From the NCBI GenBank assembly GCA_002469605.1, contig DKMV01000228.1, positions 1 through 17,280 on the forward strand: a stretch of 17,280 nucleotides of DNA, given 5' to 3'. Positions 6,761-14,813 of the stretch are shown piece after piece. How positions within the stretch are numbered: position 1 is the first letter of the stretch; the number at the start of each line of letters is the position of its first letter. The notes beneath the pieces are model-generated. The model was not told where the DNA came from. It did no database searches and was given only the letters and a program-made list of their open reading frames with translations. This stretch comes from Leclercia sp. UBA7405. Its GTDB lineage: Bacteria > Pseudomonadota > Gammaproteobacteria > Enterobacterales > Enterobacteriaceae. The translations under genes and the position numbers were made by a program.

Positions 6761-6793
6761 AGTATAAGAAGCGAAGATTAGCGAAACCTTAGC
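6761..6793 (-). promoter_or_regulatory. Candidate PmrA-type promoter of the eptA-like gene
   Basis: On the minus strand two half-sites GCTAAG and GCTAAT are separated by five bases (GTTTC). Ten bases later comes a good -10, TATACT (6761-6766). The PmrA/BasR box is YTTAAK-N5-YTTAAK placed over the -35. Here each half-site matches at the TAA-K core (four of six positions) with exact N5 spacing and the right distance to the -10. There is no good sigma-70 -35. The implied leader is about 25 bases. Response to PmrA (or a related regulator such as QseB) is inferred. Confidence 0.45.
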
Positions 6794-6875
6794 GCCACAT
6801 TTCTGCCGTTGTCGCCTTGCGTTCGCGGGGGTTAAGGTCTTCACTTTACGGTATTCATGGGGGCAGGAGGAAAAT

Positions 6876-7115
6876 GTGGCTGAACAACTGGAGTTTTTTC
6901 CTGTTCAAAGCCCGTGTCGGGGTATTTGTCAGTCTGATGAGCGCGGCTTTTGCCGGGGATGCATGCGCAGCCGCGAAGAGCGCTTTAACTGGCAATCCCT
7001 GAGCGACGCCCAGAAGCAGGAGGTTCTGCGCCTGTGCCGCCAGCGCCTGCTGCGCAAATTACGCGCAAACAAAGCCCCCGAAACCGAAGAACCCCAGCAA
7101 CCCTCACTTTTTTAA
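6876..7115 (+). CDS. ydhL: YdhL, DUF1289 small cysteine-rich protein
   Basis: Small cytoplasmic protein of unknown function, 79 residues, the same length as E. coli YdhL. Four cysteines at 14, 18, 26 and 29 (PCRGICQSDERGFCRGC) form a metal- or Fe-S-binding-like cluster, which is the hallmark of DUF1289. The middle is rich in Arg/Lys, and the tail is acidic and ends QPSLF. The start is GTG at 6876, preceded at 5 bases by a perfect AGGAGG; the nearby ATG at 6874 is in another frame. It is transcribed divergently from the eptA-like gene and 49 bases before ydhF, with which it probably forms an operon. A TATACT at 7129-7134 could give ydhF an extra promoter. Metal binding is inferred from the cysteine pattern only. 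Confidence 0.92.
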   Translation: MAEQLEFFPVQSPCRGICQSDERGFCRGCMRSREERFNWQSLSDAQKQEVLRLCRQRLLRKLRANKAPETEEPQQPSLF

Positions 7116-7164
7116 CCCTTAAAATGCGTATACTCACCGCAATCTTTTTTCTGAGGAAAGTGTC

Positions 7165-8061
7165 ATGGTTCAGCGTATTACCCTCGCGCCGCAGGGGCCG
7201 GAGTTCTCTCGTTTCGTAATGGGCTACTGGCGTTTAATGGACTGGAATATGTCCCCCCGCCAGCTGGTGAGCTTTATTGAAGAGCATCTTGATCTGGGGA
7301 TCTCCACCGTCGATCACGCGGATATTTACGGCGGCTACCTGTGCGAAGCGGCGTTTGGCGAGGCCATCAAGCTGGCGCCGGGGCTGCGTCAGCGGATGGA
7401 GATCGTCACCAAGTGCGGCATTGCCACTACCGCGAAGCCGGAGCACGCGCTGGGACACTACATCACCGATCGCGACCATATTGTGAAAAGCGCCGAACAG
7501 TCGCTGGTCAATCTTGCGACGGACGCCATTGACCTGCTGCTGATCCACCGCCCGGACCCGCTGATGGACGCCGATGAAGTTGCCGAAGCGTTTCTGGCCC
7601 TGCACCAGAGCGGCAAAGTACGCCATTTTGGTGTCTCCAACTTTACGCCGGCCCAGTTTGCCCTGCTGCAATCGCGCCTGCCATTCACCCTCGCCACCAA
7701 CCAGGTTGAGCTCTCCCCGGTGCATCAGCCGCTGCTCCTCGACGGCACTCTGGACCAGCTCCAGCAGCTGCGGGTACGCCCGATGGCGTGGTCCTGCCTC
7801 GGCGGCGGTCGTCTGTTTAATGACGAGCAGTTCCAGCCGCTGCGCGACGAACTGGCGCAGGTGGCTCAGGAACTGAACGCTGAAACTATTGAGCAAGTGG
7901 TTTATGCCTGGGTGCTGCGCCTGCCTTCGCAGCCGCTGCCGATTATCGGCTCCGGCAAAATCGAGCGCGTGCGTTCGGCTATTGCCGCACAGGAGCTGAA
8001 TATGACGCGCCAGCAGTGGTTCCGTATCCGTAAAGCAGCCCTGGGCTACGACGTGCCCTGA
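7165..8061 (+). CDS. ydhF: YdhF, aldo/keto reductase
   Basis: Putative cytoplasmic NAD(P)H-dependent oxidoreductase of the aldo/keto reductase superfamily; the physiological substrate is not established. The 298-residue product is a single (beta/alpha)8 barrel. The catalytic tetrad is recognisable: Asp50 and Tyr55 (STVDHADIYGGY), Lys83 (VTKCGI) and His128 (LLIHRPDPLMD). The C-terminal IIGSGKIERVRSAIAA segment is the usual cofactor phosphate-binding region. The ATG start has GAGGAAA 6 bases upstream. It follows ydhL on the same strand and precedes sodC. Next to nemRA and gloA it adds another carbonyl-reducing enzyme to the neighbourhood, although no NemR site is visible before it. Confidence 0.95.
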   Translation: MVQRITLAPQGPEFSRFVMGYWRLMDWNMSPRQLVSFIEEHLDLGISTVDHADIYGGYLCEAAFGEAIKLAPGLRQRMEIVTKCGIATTAKPEHALGHYITDRDHIVKSAEQSLVNLATDAIDLLLIHRPDPLMDADEVAEAFLALHQSGKVRHFGVSNFTPAQFALLQSRLPFTLATNQVELSPVHQPLLLDGTLDQLQQLRVRPMAWSCLGGGRLFNDEQFQPLRDELAQVAQELNAETIEQVVYAWVLRLPSQPLPIIGSGKIERVRSAIAAQELNMTRQQWFRIRKAALGYDVP

Positions 8062-8080
8062 CGGGAGTCATGACCTCCCG
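8062..8080. other. Hairpin between ydhF and sodC
   Basis: CGGGAG-TCATGAC-CTCCCG begins directly after the ydhF stop codon. No T-tract follows (GTGAAATCC), so it is at best a weak or Rho-assisted terminator or a 3'-end stabiliser. Confidence 0.45.
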
Positions 8081-8137
8081 GTGAAATCCTCGCCTCTGGT
8101 TTAGACTTAAGGGGCGAAAATTACCTAAGGAGATCCT

Positions 8138-8656
8138 ATGAAGCGTTTTACCCTGGCAATGTTAACGCTGGTAGTCAGCGCGGCTGCGCAGGCTGCCAGC
8201 GACGACGTTGAGATGCACCTCGTCACCCCGCAGGGCGTCGGCCAGTCGATCGGCTCGGTAAAAATTACCGAAACCGATAAAGGGCTGGAGTTTTCCCCCA
8301 ACCTCAATGGCCTGCCGCCCGGCGAGCACGGCTATCATATCCATGCCAACGGCTCCTGCGAGCCCGCCATGAAAGAGGGCAAAATGTCCGCGGCGGAAGC
8401 GGCGGGCGGCCATCTTGATCCGCATAAATCCGGCAAGCACGAAGGGCCAGAAGGGATGGGTCACCTCGGCGATCTCCCGGTGCTGGTGGTCAATAACGAC
8501 GGCAAAGCAACGGATCCGGTTGTCGCGCCGCGCCTGAAAAAGCTGGATGAAGTGAAGGGCAAGGCGCTGATGATCCACGTCGGCGGCGACAATATGTCTG
8601 ACCAGCCAAAACCGCTGGGCGGCGGCGGTGAACGCTACGCCTGCGGCGTGATCTGA
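8138..8656 (+). CDS. sodC: SodC, periplasmic Cu,Zn superoxide dismutase
   Basis: Converts superoxide to hydrogen peroxide and oxygen in the periplasm, protecting against exogenous superoxide. The product has 172 residues with a signal peptide ([19 protein letters not shown], likely cut after residue 19). Copper ligands are His67, His69, His92 and His147; zinc ligands are His92, His101, His109 and Asp112. Cys74 and Cys169 form the expected intramolecular disulfide. The length and the ACGVI end fit the monomeric enterobacterial chromosomal SodC. The ATG start has TAAGGAG at 5 bases. Its 3' end overlaps the convergent ydhK 3' end by 22 bases. The Fe-type gene sodB, which lies a few genes away in E. 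coli, is not in this window. Confidence 0.97.
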   Translation: MKRFTLAMLTLVVSAAAQAASDDVEMHLVTPQGVGQSIGSVKITETDKGLEFSPNLNGLPPGEHGYHIHANGSCEPAMKEGKMSAAEAAGGHLDPHKSGKHEGPEGMGHLGDLPVLVVNNDGKATDPVVAPRLKKLDEVKGKALMIHVGGDNMSDQPKPLGGGGERYACGVI

Positions 8657-10668
8657 TCCACAATAGTGCCCGGCGCGGGGGCCTGCTCCAGCTGAGAAAG
8701 CGAGCAGTATAAACGCCAGATCAGGGCGGCCAGCTCCCGTGCCGCCGGCTGCGGATGATGGGCCAGCGTATTGCAGATGCGCTGGAGCTCATCCAGGGTA
8801 GTGGCAAGCGGACGCTGTTGTACGCCGCGTTCGCTCATCACGTCCCGTAGCAGGGCGATACAGACATCCCGCACCTGCGACAGCGGATCGGAGCGCGTCT
8901 CCCAGTCACGCAGTTGCCACACCACGTGGGAACAGTTTAATAACACCACCCCCCAGCGCAGCAGCCAGCGGCGCGCCTCGGTATCCTGGCTGGCGTTAAG
9001 CTGGCTCACGTGATGGTAAACCAGAGATTCATAGCCGTTCTCATCCAGCCGCGGTCGGCGGCTAAGCTGGTCGATAAAGCCCTGGCGTATTTTACGAATA
9101 TGACGCCGACTTTTGCGCGCATCCGAGCCCGGACGCAGGACCGCAAAAGCCAGCCACACCAGCCCGACGCCGAGGATCTTCGCCAGGTTGTCGTTCAGGA
9201 AATCGGCAAAGTCGTAGATTGGCGGATTGGTCACCGAAATAAACGAACCCATAAAGACAATCAGCTGGCCCCAGAGGCCTGCCAGCTTTGGCATCTGCAG
9301 CTTCAGCAGTTGCATGGTGGTAAGCAGGGGGAAGAGGAAAAGCAAAAACTGCCAGAGGTCGGTTATCTGCACCATCAGGCCGAACTTCACCACAAAGCTA
9401 AACAGCGACAACAGCACCAGGGTGCGCAGCAGCAGGTTTAACGAGTTAAAGGGCGAGGGGGAGACCGAATAGAGCACGCTGCTGATGGCCGCAAGCGTAA
9501 GCGCGGCGCTGCCGGCATCCCACTGGGCGTTCAGGGCCCAGGCGCCAATCAGGCTCAGGACGCTGAAGGTGCGAAAACCGCTCCACAGGGCTTCGAGGTT
9601 ATCCGTGTGGCGCGCCAGGGCCGGGCTGCGAGGGACATTGAAGGTAGTGACTGGCGTCGCCTCTTCCAGGGCAGCTATCCAGCGTCGGTTGCGCAGATAG
9701 AGCCGACAAAAATAGCGCAGGCGTTGATAGAAGGCGTGCTGACGATAGTCCTGCACGTCGTGCGGCTTCAGCGGAGCGATAATGCGCGCCACGGCGTAAA
9801 AGTCGGTCTGCGGCTGGCCGAGGGCGGTCAGCAGCCGTTCCACGATCGCCCGGATGTCGGCGGGAGGATTAGGCCAGTTGAGCAGCATCCGGCGCAGGCT
9901 GGAGATAGCGCTGGTCATGCGCAGCTGCTGGTGCAGTAAATAGTTCAGCAGCGCATTCTGCCGACGAAAGCGGTAGTGGCTCCAGAAGGCCTGGATACGC
10001 AGCAGATTGGTGGTCAGGATCTGGGCAATAACCTTCTCATGCGCCAGGCGAATGGCGTCGTTGGAGTCCGGCTGCCAGAGCAGGCTGGCATGTTCCAGCA
10101 GGCGGGCGTTCATGCTCTTTAGGGCGCTGGTCAGGGCGGTGCCGTCAGAGGTACTGGGCAGGATCATCATCATCAGCCCGCCGCAGAGGATCCCCACGAT
10201 CACCTCACAGACGCGCGCCTGGGCGATATCCCACAGCTCGGTGGTCTCCAGAATATTAATTACCGGAAAGGCAATAATCGCCGCGGTATAGCCCGCCAGC
10301 TGAAAGGCATAGGCGACATTATTCATAAAGTGGGCGCAGGCCCAGGTGCAGAACCCCAGCCAGAGCGCCATGCTGAATAAAAACAGCCAAGGATCGTTCA
10401 GGGTATGGCCGGCGATAATCAGGGCGGCGGTCGCGCCCAGCAGGCTGCCTGCCACCCGCCCGAGGCTTTTACTGATCACCCCGCCAACGGTCGGGAAGCT
10501 GACCACCGCCGCAGAGGTCATGGCCCAGTAGGGCTCGTCCAGATTCAGGTAGTAGGCGATGGTGAGCGCCAGACACATGGCGATCCCGTTACGCAGCGCG
10601 TAGCGCCACTGGGCCGGGGTGGCTTTTATCCATGGCGCGTTACGCCAGGAGAGGGGCAACCCTGTCAC
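8635..10668 (-). CDS. ydhK: YdhK, FUSC-family (aromatic acid exporter-like) inner-membrane component
   Basis: Inner-membrane protein of the AaeB/FUSC type, probably the pump of a YdhI-YdhJ-YdhK export system; the substrate is unknown. The 677-residue product has two membrane bundles (about residues 25-170 and 365-515), each followed by a cytoplasmic helical region, which is the duplicated FUSC layout. The second bundle contains the conserved [13 protein letters not shown] helix, and an Arg/Lys-rich segment ([13 protein letters not shown]) follows it. It closely matches E. coli YdhK (670 residues). The start is GTG at 10668 and overlaps the ydhJ stop as GTGA, so it is translationally coupled. 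At the other end the TAG stop lies inside the sodC coding region, a 22-base convergent overlap. Confidence 0.95.
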   Translation of the reverse strand: MTGLPLSWRNAPWIKATPAQWRYALRNGIAMCLALTIAYYLNLDEPYWAMTSAAVVSFPTVGGVISKSLGRVAGSLLGATAALIIAGHTLNDPWLFLFSMALWLGFCTWACAHFMNNVAYAFQLAGYTAAIIAFPVINILETTELWDIAQARVCEVIVGILCGGLMMMILPSTSDGTALTSALKSMNARLLEHASLLWQPDSNDAIRLAHEKVIAQILTTNLLRIQAFWSHYRFRRQNALLNYLLHQQLRMTSAISSLRRMLLNWPNPPADIRAIVERLLTALGQPQTDFYAVARIIAPLKPHDVQDYRQHAFYQRLRYFCRLYLRNRRWIAALEEATPVTTFNVPRSPALARHTDNLEALWSGFRTFSVLSLIGAWALNAQWDAGSAALTLAAISSVLYSVSPSPFNSLNLLLRTLVLLSLFSFVVKFGLMVQITDLWQFLLFLFPLLTTMQLLKLQMPKLAGLWGQLIVFMGSFISVTNPPIYDFADFLNDNLAKILGVGLVWLAFAVLRPGSDARKSRRHIRKIRQGFIDQLSRRPRLDENGYESLVYHHVSQLNASQDTEARRWLLRWGVVLLNCSHVVWQLRDWETRSDPLSQVRDVCIALLRDVMSERGVQQRPLATTLDELQRICNTLAHHPQPAARELAALIWRLYCSLSQLEQAPAPGTIVDQITPQA

Positions 10669-11525
10669 CGGGCAGCGCTCACGGAAACGGTGCAGGTGGT
10701 GCCTGAGACCAGGATGATCTCCGCAGGCAGCTTATCGAACTCAATACGCACCGGCACGCGCTGGGCCAGCCGCACCCAGGGGATATTGGGCTTCACGTCC
10801 GGCACCAGGCCTGAGTCGGTCTCGACGCTTTGATCGTAAATGGCGCGCCCGATACTGCCCACGTGACCCTGTAACTTCACGCCGCCGCTGTAAAGGGTGA
10901 TCTGCGCAGGCGCACCGGCGCGGATGTGGCGCAGCTTGGTCTCTTCAAAATAGCCCACCACGTAAAAGGAGTGGCTATCCACCAGCGCAAACAGCGGCTG
11001 CCCGCCGGTAGCGTAATCCCCCGAACGGGTAGAAAGGCTGGTAACCCAGCCGTCTACCGGGGCGGTGACCACCGTCTGACTCAGCTGCCACTCTGCCTGC
11101 TTAAGGGTCGCTTCGGCCACCTTCACGCTCGCCTGCATCGCCTTCACGTTCAGGTTGGCGGTATCAAGATCCTCGGCGGAGATATAGTTCTGCGGCAGAT
11201 GACGCCGACGGCTGGCTTCGTTGTTGGCTTTTGCCAGATCGGATTGCGCCCGCGCCAGCTGCGCCTGCGCATTCAGCACCGCAATGTGATACGGGGTTTC
11301 ATCAATATGGAACAGGACATCGCCGGCGTGGACAAACTGGTTATCCTTTACCAGCAGGCGGGTAATGGCGCCGGAGACCTGCGGGGTAACGCTCACCTGT
11401 TCGGCGCGTATTTTACCGTCCCGCGTCCAGGGCGACTGCATGTAGTAATTCCACAGCCACCAGCCGGCCAGCAGCGCCAGGGCGAGGATCGCTAAACTCA
11501 AAAAATATTTAAGGGTTTTCAACAC
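10665..11525 (-). CDS. ydhJ: YdhJ, HlyD-type membrane fusion protein
   Basis: Periplasmic adaptor anchored by one N-terminal membrane helix (about residues 5-24, [15 protein letters not shown]); it should link YdhK to the cell envelope, as AaeA does for AaeB. It has about 286 residues. The order is biotinyl-lipoyl half ([26 protein letters not shown]), coiled-coil hairpin rich in Ala/Gln/Lys (about 75-140), second lipoyl half ([18 protein letters not shown]) and beta barrel. The frame extends to 11564, but the extra residues ([10 protein letters not shown]) overlap ydhI and are unlike the family. I prefer GTG at 11525, giving VLKTLKYF aligned with E. coli. GTG at 11534, overlapping the ydhI stop as GTGA, is the alternative. 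Confidence 0.93.
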   Translation of the reverse strand: MLKTLKYFLSLAILALALLAGWWLWNYYMQSPWTRDGKIRAEQVSVTPQVSGAITRLLVKDNQFVHAGDVLFHIDETPYHIAVLNAQAQLARAQSDLAKANNEASRRRHLPQNYISAEDLDTANLNVKAMQASVKVAEATLKQAEWQLSQTVVTAPVDGWVTSLSTRSGDYATGGQPLFALVDSHSFYVVGYFEETKLRHIRAGAPAQITLYSGGVKLQGHVGSIGRAIYDQSVETDSGLVPDVKPNIPWVRLAQRVPVRIEFDKLPAEIILVSGTTCTVSVSAAR

Positions 11526-11530
11526 GGTCG

Positions 11531-11767
11531 TCACCACACAATCAACACAATAAGGGCCAGGCAAACGCAGAGTACGAACAGGGAGAGATCCATCAGCATC
11601 GGGTGCCAGATCTCACCGGCGTAGAGCCAGTCGCGCAGCAGCCGGTGCACCATCAGCCAGAGGAAGAATCCCGGTATTACCGCTTTGAATAATGGAGGAA
11701 AATAGATGGACGCACCAACGATGAGATCCTGAAGCGGTAGCCCCGCGGCGAGAGATGTAAAGTTCAC
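11531..11767 (-). CDS. ydhI: YdhI, DUF1656 small membrane protein (AaeX-like)
   Basis: Small inner-membrane protein of 78 residues, the first gene of ydhIJK. It has the DUF1656 pattern: an amphipathic [17 protein letters not shown] start, a first helix at about 28-42 ([15 protein letters not shown]) and a second at about 58-78 ([18 protein letters not shown]). AaeX-type proteins always accompany an MFP and a FUSC pump; their role is unknown. The start is GTG at 11767, preceded 8 bases upstream by AAAGGA; an ATG at 11776 is out of frame. The gene is divergent from slyA. A TATACT on the minus strand (11836-11841) is a plausible -10, with no clear -35, which suggests an activated or repressed promoter. 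Confidence 0.93.
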   Translation of the reverse strand: MNFTSLAAGLPLQDLIVGASIYFPPLFKAVIPGFFLWLMVHRLLRDWLYAGEIWHPMLMDLSLFVLCVCLALIVLIVW

Positions 11768-11883
11768 CAGCCCATTCCTTTGCAGATGAAAAGAGGTCCT
11801 GTGGACCGCTACAACGCGCAGTGGCGTCTGAATTGAGTATAAATCAAGGTGTCAGCATGGACGTATGCAGCTTTGCATTTGTT

Positions 11884-11941
11884 TTGGCAATATAAATGCT
11901 GCACACTATCTTAAAATCAGTATAATAACTTAGCAAGCTAA
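11884..11941 (+). promoter_or_regulatory. slyA promoter with perfect SlyA-binding site
   Basis: TATAAT (11921-11926) is a perfect -10, followed at 11930-11941 by TTAGCAAGCTAA, the exact consensus SlyA site. SlyA bound there would block its own promoter, as known in Salmonella. The -35 for this -10 is poor. A second pair, TTGGCA (11884-11889) and TATCTT (11907-11912) with 17-base spacing, is also possible. The same 184-base region serves the divergent ydhIJK operon. Confidence 0.8.
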
Positions 11942-11957
11942 TTATAAGGAGATGAAA

Positions 11958-12392
11958 TTGGAATCGCCACTAGGGTCTGATCTGGCAAGGTTAGTACGCA
12001 TCTGGCGTGCTCTGATTGACCATCGCCTGAAACCGCTGGAATTGACGCAAACGCATTGGGTAACGCTGCATAACATTCATCAGCTGCCCCCCGATCAGTC
12101 GCAAATTCAACTGGCAAAAGCGATAGGTATTGAACAGCCTTCTCTGGTCCGCACGCTCGATCAGCTGGAAGATAAGGGGCTTATCTCCCGTCAAACCTGC
12201 GCCAGCGATCGTCGCGCTAAACGCATCAAGCTCACGGAAAAGGCCGAGCCTATCATCACCGAGATGGAAGCCGTGATCAGCAAAACGCGGGGGGAGATCC
12301 TTTCAGGTTTCTCAGAGCAGGAGCTCGAACAGCTGATTTCGTTGATTGCCCGTCTGGAGCAGAACATTCACGAACTTCAGTCCCGCAGCTAA
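11958..12392 (+). CDS. slyA: SlyA, MarR-family transcriptional regulator
   Basis: Dimeric winged-helix regulator that mostly acts as an anti-silencer against H-NS. In Salmonella it is required for virulence and works with PhoP. The product has 144 residues from the preferred start. The recognition helix ([15 protein letters not shown], with Arg65) and the wing ([10 protein letters not shown], with Arg85) are intact, as is Cys81. N- and C-terminal helices form the dimer interface. Start choice: an ATG at 11952 directly abuts TAAGGAG with no spacer, whereas TTG at 11958 has 6 bases of spacing and gives [13 protein letters not shown], the known N-terminus. I therefore take TTG; ATG would add two residues. 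It carries its own consensus site in the promoter. Confidence 0.96.
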   Translation: MESPLGSDLARLVRIWRALIDHRLKPLELTQTHWVTLHNIHQLPPDQSQIQLAKAIGIEQPSLVRTLDQLEDKGLISRQTCASDRRAKRIKLTEKAEPIITEMEAVISKTRGEILSGFSEQELEQLISLIARLEQNIHELQSRS

Positions 12393-12403
12393 GCGTTGTG
12401 CAT

Positions 12404-12435
12404 AAAAAAGCCTTGCATCAGCAAGGCTTTTTTTT
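12404..12435. terminator. Bidirectional terminator between slyA and slyB
   Basis: Perfect stem GCCTTGC-ATCA-GCAAGGC flanked by A6 on the left and T8 on the right, serving both convergent genes. Confidence 0.92.
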
Positions 12436-12452
12436 GGCATAAAGATAAGGCA

Positions 12453-12920
12453 TTAACGCGGAGAGACGGTAACCTGGGCACCATTGCTGGCCAGAACCAC
12501 GCGCTGACCGGCAGAGAAGCGGGTAGCACCCTGTTTCTGGACGACCATAATAGTGCTGCCGTCGTCTTTACGGATCTCTAACTCCACGCCCTGAGTTTTA
12601 TTCATTGCACCCTGAACGCCCTGACCAGCGACGCCGCCTGCAATGGCACCTGCTGCCGTCGCCAGGCTACGACCGGTACCGCCACCCACGGTGTTACCGA
12701 GGAAGCCGCCCAGTACCGCACCGCCCAGTGCACCAATCACGTTAGTATCGTCTCCACCCTGGATCTGCACCGGGCGAGCGTTAACAACGGTTCCGTAAGT
12801 CACGTTCTGAACCTGTTTTGCCTCAGAAGCGCTGTAGACATCTCCGGAAAGGGAGTTGTCGTTCACGCAACCCGCCAGGGTGAATCCCACCATGGTAACG
12901 GCCAGTACACGTAAAATCAT
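12453..12920 (-). CDS. slyB: SlyB, outer-membrane lipoprotein
   Basis: Lipoprotein of 155 residues, the same as E. coli. The lipobox LAGC has the lipidated Cys at 18. A glycine-zipper membrane segment lies at about residues 62-105 (GALGGAVLGGFLGNTVGGG, then AAGAIAGGVAGQGV), followed by a soluble beta domain ending ASNGAQVTVSPR. In E. coli SlyB is induced by PhoPQ and is reported to form oligomers that protect outer-membrane proteins when lipopolysaccharide is destabilised. The ATG start has CAGGAGA about 6 bases upstream. A PhoP-type promoter is visible about 105-140 bases upstream. It converges with slyA and diverges from anmK. Confidence 0.97.
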   Translation of the reverse strand: MILRVLAVTMVGFTLAGCVNDNSLSGDVYSASEAKQVQNVTYGTVVNARPVQIQGGDDTNVIGALGGAVLGGFLGNTVGGGTGRSLATAAGAIAGGVAGQGVQGAMNKTQGVELEIRKDDGSTIMVVQKQGATRFSAGQRVVLASNGAQVTVSPR

Positions 12921-13023
12921 TTGAATCTCCTGTTCACCAAATAACGCTCAATGAGCATCCGTTATGGCTAAATTATACGGCATCGGCTGCCATTGGTCAT
13001 ATCTTTGCTCAAACCCCTGCAAA

Positions 13024-13058
13024 AAGGTACTGGATTTTGCTTTAACCGGAGATAAACG
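13024..13058 (-). promoter_or_regulatory. PhoP-type promoter of slyB
   Basis: On the minus strand CGTTTA-TCTCC-GGTTAA (13058 down to 13042) matches the PhoP box, a direct repeat of (T/G)GTTTA with 5-base spacing. Twelve bases later comes a -10-like TACCTT (13029-13024), the usual distance for PhoP-activated promoters where the box replaces the -35. E. coli slyB is a known PhoP target. The leader would be about 95-100 bases. Confidence 0.65.
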
Positions 13059-13119
13059 GTGGTTATTCCTTTGCCATAAGCGCGAAGAAAAATCCTGGAA
13101 AGGTGACATACCGTCGCTA

Positions 13120-13198
13120 TTGTTAAAAAGTATTATCTCATCATAGATTTGGCGCTGCGTTTATGGTGGAGTGGGCCATTACTCCACGCGAATTCGCG
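13120..13198 (+). promoter_or_regulatory. Candidate anmK promoter and structured leader
   Basis: TTGTTA (13120-13125) and TAGATT (13144-13149), spaced by 18, form a plausible sigma-70 promoter. The leader then contains a 7-bp hairpin, GTGGAGT / ACTCCAC (13166-13187), directly joined to the self-complementary dodecamer CGCGAATTCGCG (13187-13198). The AAGGAAAG ribosome site follows at 13203. The roles of the hairpin and dodecamer are unknown. Confidence 0.35.
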
Positions 13199-13213
13199 AA
13201 TTAAGGAAAGCGT

Positions 13214-14338
13214 ATGATATCGGGTCGCTATATCGGCGTTATGTCAGGAACCAGTCTGGATGGCGTGGATGTTGTTCTCGCCGCAATTGATGAAAATGTT
13301 GTGGCGCAGCAGGCCAGCCTGAGTTGGCCCATTCCCCCCGCCATCAAAACGGCCATTCTTGATATCTGCCAGGGTCAGCAGCTGACGCTCTCCCAGCTGG
13401 GACAGCTGGATACCCGCCTGGGACGACTCTTTGCTGAAGCGGTGCAGGCGCTGATGCACCAGGAGAACCTTCGTGCGCAGGATATTGTCGCCATCGGCTG
13501 CCACGGACAAACCGTCTGGCATGAACCGACCGGCGAGGCGCCCCATACGCTACAGATTGGCGATAATAACCAGATCGTTGCCTTAACCGGTGTGACGGTG
13601 GTCGGCGACTTCCGCCGTCGGGATATGGCCCTTGGCGGGCAGGGGGCGCCGCTGGTGCCTGCGTTCCATCATGCTTTGCTGGCGCATCCGGTGGAGCGGC
13701 GGATGGTGCTCAACATCGGCGGTATTGCTAATCTCTCGATGCTCATTCCTGAGCAGCCGGTGCGGGGATATGATACCGGGCCGGGCAATATGCTGATGGA
13801 CGCCTGGATCTGGCGTCAGCTGGGTAAACCCTATGACAAAGACGCCGGCTGGGCCTGCAGCGGTAAAGTGATTTTGCCTCTGCTGCAAAATATGCTCAGC
13901 GATCCCTATTTCGCCGCACCGGCGCCAAAAAGCACCGGGCGCGAATATTTCAACTACGGCTGGCTGGAGCGTCAGCTGGCGCCGTTCCCTGGCCTGTTAG
14001 CCCAGGACGTGCAGGCAACCCTCGCCGAGCTGACGGCGGTATCCATCTCCGAACAGGTGCAGCTAAGCGGCGGCTGCGAGCGTCTTCTGGTGTGCGGCGG
14101 CGGGAGCCGCAACCCGCTGCTGATGGCGCGTCTGGCGGCGTTATTGCCGGGCATCGAAGTCTCCACCACCGACGAGGCTGGCATCAGCGGCGACGACATG
14201 GAAGCGCTGGCCTTTGCCTGGCTCGCCTGGTGTACGGTAGCGGGCAGGCCGGGGAATTTACCTTCGGTGACGGGCGCCCGGGAGGCGAGCGTGCTGGGGG
14301 CGGTCTATCCCGCTAACCCACGGCAAAATCAGAGTTAA
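13214..14338 (+). CDS. anmK: AnmK, anhydro-N-acetylmuramic acid kinase
   Basis: Cytoplasmic cell-wall recycling enzyme. It opens the 1,6-anhydro ring of anhMurNAc and phosphorylates it with ATP to MurNAc-6-phosphate, which MurQ then converts. The 374-residue product (E. coli 369) belongs to the ASKHA kinase fold. Phosphate loop 1 is at residues 9-16 (VMSGTSLD). [10 protein letters not shown] and [22 protein letters not shown] line the substrate site. The likely catalytic Asp187 is in [13 protein letters not shown], and the second ATP loop is VCGGGSRNP. The extra residues are a short tail, NPRQNQS. The ATG start has AAGGAAAG about 6 bases upstream. slyB is divergent; mliC follows 94 bases downstream. 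Confidence 0.97.
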   Translation: MISGRYIGVMSGTSLDGVDVVLAAIDENVVAQQASLSWPIPPAIKTAILDICQGQQLTLSQLGQLDTRLGRLFAEAVQALMHQENLRAQDIVAIGCHGQTVWHEPTGEAPHTLQIGDNNQIVALTGVTVVGDFRRRDMALGGQGAPLVPAFHHALLAHPVERRMVLNIGGIANLSMLIPEQPVRGYDTGPGNMLMDAWIWRQLGKPYDKDAGWACSGKVILPLLQNMLSDPYFAAPAPKSTGREYFNYGWLERQLAPFPGLLAQDVQATLAELTAVSISEQVQLSGGCERLLVCGGGSRNPLLMARLAALLPGIEVSTTDEAGISGDDMEALAFAWLAWCTVAGRPGNLPSVTGAREASVLGAVYPANPRQNQS

Positions 14339-14383
14339 CCGAGTTTTTGCCGCGGGGCTGCCCGGTAGACTATCCGGTATGTG

Positions 14384-14403
14384 GGAGGGCGATATCGCCC
14401 TCC
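14384..14403. repeat. Perfect 20-bp palindrome between anmK and mliC
   Basis: GGAGGGCGAT followed by its exact complement ATCGCCCTCC, ending 29 bases before the mliC start. No T-tract follows, so it is not a normal terminator. A possible promoter (TTTTTG at 14344, TAGACT at 14366) would place it at the very 5' end of a mliC transcript, where it could be a protective hairpin; as DNA it could be an operator. Confidence 0.6.
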
Positions 14404-14432
14404 AGGACCAGGAAAGTCGTTGGAACAGACCC

Positions 14433-14756
14433 ATGAAAAAACTGCTGCTTATTGCTGTCCCTTTCTTACTCGCCGGCTGTAGCTACTACAACCAGTTTGT
14501 TGATCGTATGCACACCGATACGCTGGAGTACCAGTGCGACGAGAAGCCGCTCACCGTTAAGCTCGATAACACGCGCCAGGAAGTCAGCTTCGTTTATGAC
14601 AATAAGCTGCTGAACCTCCAGCAGGGTATCTCCGCGTCCGGCGCGCGCTATACCGACGGGATCTACGTTTTCTGGTCGAAGGGCGACAGCGCCACCGTAT
14701 ATAAGCGCGACCATATCGTGATGAACAACTGTCAGCTGCAAAATCCGAAGCGTTGA
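14433..14756 (+). CDS. mliC: MliC, membrane-bound C-type lysozyme inhibitor lipoprotein
   Basis: Lipoprotein that blocks host C-type lysozyme at the cell envelope. The product has 107 residues (E. coli YdhA/MliC 109). The signal sequence [16 protein letters not shown] has its lipidated Cys at 16. The mature part is a small beta barrel closed by Cys35-Cys100. The family signature [19 protein letters not shown] carries the Ser69 and Lys83 expected to insert into the lysozyme active site. An in-frame ATG at 14379 would put 18 hydrophilic residues before the signal peptide and is rejected. The ribosome site before 14433 is weak (GGAACAG). It follows anmK and precedes pdxH on the same strand. Together with AnmK, MepH and SlyB it fits the envelope-defence character of the region. 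Confidence 0.95.
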   Translation: MKKLLLIAVPFLLAGCSYYNQFVDRMHTDTLEYQCDEKPLTVKLDNTRQEVSFVYDNKLLNLQQGISASGARYTDGIYVFWSKGDSATVYKRDHIVMNNCQLQNPKR

Positions 14757-14813
14757 GATTTTTAAAGGGGCGGCGCACAATAGCGCCACCCGATCTTCAT
14801 CTCAGTTAACGCC

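Noticed and set aside
5089..6875. Transposon or insertion-sequence boundaries around the eptA-like gene
   Set aside because: No transposase remnant, terminal inverted repeats or target duplications could be found on either side.
6817..7002. 61-codon frame overlapping ydhL with a hydrophobic segment
   Set aside because: Out of frame with the clearly conserved DUF1289 gene, whose GTG start is placed ideally after AGGAGG.
8655..8676. Short string ACAATAGTGCCCG occurring both here and in the mepH leader (1371-1383)
   Set aside because: Thirteen bases shared in different contexts, without surrounding similarity; most likely chance.
12964..13146. Possible 60-codon small protein in the slyB-anmK gap
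   Set aside because: No ribosome site, no plausible domain, and the stretch contains the PhoP-type slyB promoter; treated as regulatory DNA.
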